Assembly (NCBI GenBank): GCA_016872125.1
Contig: VHBD01000065.1
Location: 1-7,417, forward strand
Length of the DNA stretch: 7,417 nucleotides
Origin: Sphingomonadales bacterium
GTDB lineage: Bacteria > Bacteroidota > Bacteroidia > UBA7662
Direction of reading: 5' to 3'
Shown here in pieces: positions 5,916 to 7,417 of the stretch. The notes beneath the pieces are model-generated. The model saw only the letters and a program-made list of their open reading frames with translations, was not told where the DNA came from and did no database searches. Numbering within the stretch: the stretch's first letter is position 1; each line of letters opens with the position of its first letter. Made by a program: the position numbers and the translations under genes.

Positions 5916-7417
5916 ATGCCCTCTGCCCTCGCTCACGCCCCCAGACCCATTCACAAAGTACTGATTGCCAACCGTGGCGAAATCGCTTGGCGGATTCTGC
6001 GCACTGCCCGTGAAATGGGCATCGAAACTGTCGCCGTATTTTCCGAGGCAGATCGAAAGGCACCCCATGTTCGGTATGCCGATTGGGCCTTTCCGATTGG
6101 TCCAGCACCCTCCTCAGCATCTTACCTGCGCGGTGAGTCTTTGGTTCGTCTTGCCTTGGATCAAGGATGCCAAGCCATACATCCGGGGTATGGTTTTCTT
6201 TCCGAAAATGCAGCTTTTGCCAAAGTGGTTGAAGAAGCAGGCCTGGTTTTGGTGGGCCCAAGCTCCCGAAGCATGGAGGCCATGGGCAACAAAGTCGCTG
6301 CCAAACAAGCCGTTGCCGGTTACGAGATTCCCTTGGTTCCCGGAACCGATCATCCGGTTTCCGACCCCATACAAGCCGCAGAGATCGCCCAAGGAATCGG
6401 ATTTCCTTTGCTAATCAAGGCAGCCGCAGGCGGTGGCGGAAAGGGAATGCGCATTGTTAACCGTTTGGAAGAGCTCCACGAATCCCTGCATTTGGCCATA
6501 TCGGAAGCAACCAACGCCTTTGGTGACGGAGCCGTCTTTTTGGAGAAATACATCGCCAATCCCAGACATATCGAAATTCAATTAATGGCCGATGACTTCG
6601 GGCACACGGTTTACTTGTTCGAACGGGAATGTTCCATTCAACGCAGGCACCAAAAGCTCGTCGAAGAAGCCCCATCCTCCTGTTTGGACACAGACCTCCG
6701 CAAAGCCATGGGCGAAGCTGCCGTTCGTGTTGCCCAAGCATGCGAGTACCGCAATGCAGGCACCGTCGAATTTTTGTTGGACCAAGACAACCGCTTTTAC
6801 TTCTTGGAAATGAACACACGCCTCCAAGTGGAGCACCCCGTTACCGAATGCATCACGGGCTTGGATCTGGTTCGTATGCAATTCGAAATAGCGGCAGGGC
6901 TTCCCCTTACCCTGCGACAAGAGGATTTGCGCATCAATGGCCACAGCATCGAGCTAAGGATTTGTGCAGAGGACCCTCGCAATCAGTTTCTGCCGGACCT
7001 GGGCAAGCTCATTCGCTTCCAACCCCCTCAAGGACCTGGTATTCGTTTGGATTCCGGTTACGAAGAAGGCATGGACATCCCGGTGCATTACGATCCTTTG
7101 CTGGCCAAACTCATCGTGCATGCCCCCAATCGATTGGCCGCCATTGCCCGGATGAAAAGGGCCTTGGATGAATTTGAACTTGCGGGACCCGCTACCACCT
7201 TGGATTTTGGACGTTGGGTGATGGAGCAATCCGCCTTTGTGGAAGGCCGTTTCGATACCGGCTTTATTACCCAATATTTTCGTGGTGCTGAATCGTTGGA
7301 TACCCCGTTGCCACCTTGGGAGTCCACTGCATCAGGGAGTCCACTCTCCCTTTCGGAAGAAATCGCAATCGCTGCAGCAGTGTTACAACATCAGTCCTCT
7401 TCCCATGGCCTCCCAAG
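5916..7417 (+). CDS. accC: Biotin carboxylase subunit of acetyl-/propionyl-CoA carboxylase, 3' end off window
   Basis: The frame runs for 500 complete codons from ATG 5916 to the right edge without a stop. Biotin carboxylase uses ATP and bicarbonate to carboxylate the biotin of a carrier protein, the first half-reaction of acyl-CoA carboxylases. The N-terminal domain opens with KVLIANRGEIA (14-24), and HPGYGFLSEN (89-98) follows. The ATP-grasp domain contains Lys168 and the glycine loop GGGGKGM (172-178), RRHQKLVEEAP (243-253) with Lys248, and the catalytic and metal region with Glu285, Glu298, Arg302 and QVEHPVTE (304-311). Arg377 matches E. coli Arg338. The classical domain ends near 455; the remaining 45 or more residues are a Pro/Ser-rich linker and the start of a helix (EEIAIAAAVL), as in longer Bacteroidota carboxylase alpha subunits. 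Whether a biotinyl domain is fused cannot be seen. Substrate choice (acetyl-, propionyl- or methylcrotonyl-CoA) is decided by the partner carboxyltransferase, not visible here, so the symbol is provisional. Confidence 0.92.
   Translation, partial: MPSALAHAPRPIHKVLIANRGEIAWRILRTAREMGIETVAVFSEADRKAPHVRYADWAFPIGPAPSSASYLRGESLVRLALDQGCQAIHPGYGFLSENAAFAKVVEEAGLVLVGPSSRSMEAMGNKVAAKQAVAGYEIPLVPGTDHPVSDPIQAAEIAQGIGFPLLIKAAAGGGGKGMRIVNRLEELHESLHLAISEATNAFGDGAVFLEKYIANPRHIEIQLMADDFGHTVYLFERECSIQRRHQKLVEEAPSSCLDTDLRKAMGEAAVRVAQACEYRNAGTVEFLLDQDNRFYFLEMNTRLQVEHPVTECITGLDLVRMQFEIAAGLPLTLRQEDLRINGHSIELRICAEDPRNQFLPDLGKLIRFQPPQGPGIRLDSGYEEGMDIPVHYDPLLAKLIVHAPNRLAAIARMKRALDEFELAGPATTLDFGRWVMEQSAFVEGRFDTGFITQYFRGAESLDTPLPPWESTASGSPLSLSEEIAIAAAVLQHQSSSHGLP

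Noticed and set aside
5965..6414. 149-codon plus-strand frame
   Set aside because: It overlaps the biotin carboxylase gene in another frame; the biotin carboxylase frame has all the expected motifs.
6629..7171. 180-codon plus-strand frame, Arg/Ser/His-rich
   Set aside because: The composition is typical of an out-of-frame reading of a GC-rich gene, here the biotin carboxylase.
1..7417. CRISPR arrays, transposases, phage genes or toxin-antitoxin pairs
   Set aside because: No regularly spaced repeats, transposase motifs or small gene pairs of that kind were seen; the genes are compact housekeeping or catabolic families with uniform composition.

Overview
The window looks like chromosomal DNA from an aerobic member of the Bacteroidota with moderate GC content. 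The main reasons are the Bacteroidota-style CcmB, CcmC and alternative CcmD cluster, the short (about 390-residue) form of homogentisate dioxygenase, the close match of the biotin carboxylase to the Bacteroidota type, the lack of clear Shine-Dalgarno sequences before most starts, and candidate promoters of the TAnnTTTG type. This is inference from remembered family features; no search was run.

Layout, left to right. Positions 1-609 (minus strand) hold the N-terminal 203 residues of a TPR lipoprotein whose C-terminus lies beyond the left edge. A 25-base divergent gap follows, carrying back-to-back TAnnTTTG boxes. Next comes a plus-strand run of three closely spaced genes: an exported TolB-like beta-propeller protein (635-1813), homogentisate 1,2-dioxygenase (1849-3018) and 4-hydroxyphenylpyruvate dioxygenase (3050-4180). 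The last two catalyse consecutive steps of tyrosine breakdown, 4-hydroxyphenylpyruvate to homogentisate to maleylacetoacetate. That run meets, tail to tail, a minus-strand operon read from right to left: ccmB (5870-5202), ccmC (5173-4487) and a small ccmD-like gene (4476-4237). These encode the membrane parts of the cytochrome c haem-delivery machinery. A 45-base divergent gap separates ccmB from a plus-strand biotin carboxylase gene (5916 to beyond the right edge) of the acetyl-/propionyl-CoA carboxylase class.

Together the genes suggest an oxygen-respiring heterotroph: two O2-dependent dioxygenases for aromatic amino acid degradation, c-type cytochrome maturation, and acyl-CoA carboxylation. 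I see no mobile element, CRISPR array, tRNA or rRNA. All the coding genes belong to recognisable families, and I did not find a convincing undescribed system. The points worth a second look are the propeller gene leading the tyrosine-catabolic run, the altered WWD motif in CcmC, the two-hydrophobic-segment CcmD, the absence of ccmA/E/F from the cluster, and the compact divergent control regions.
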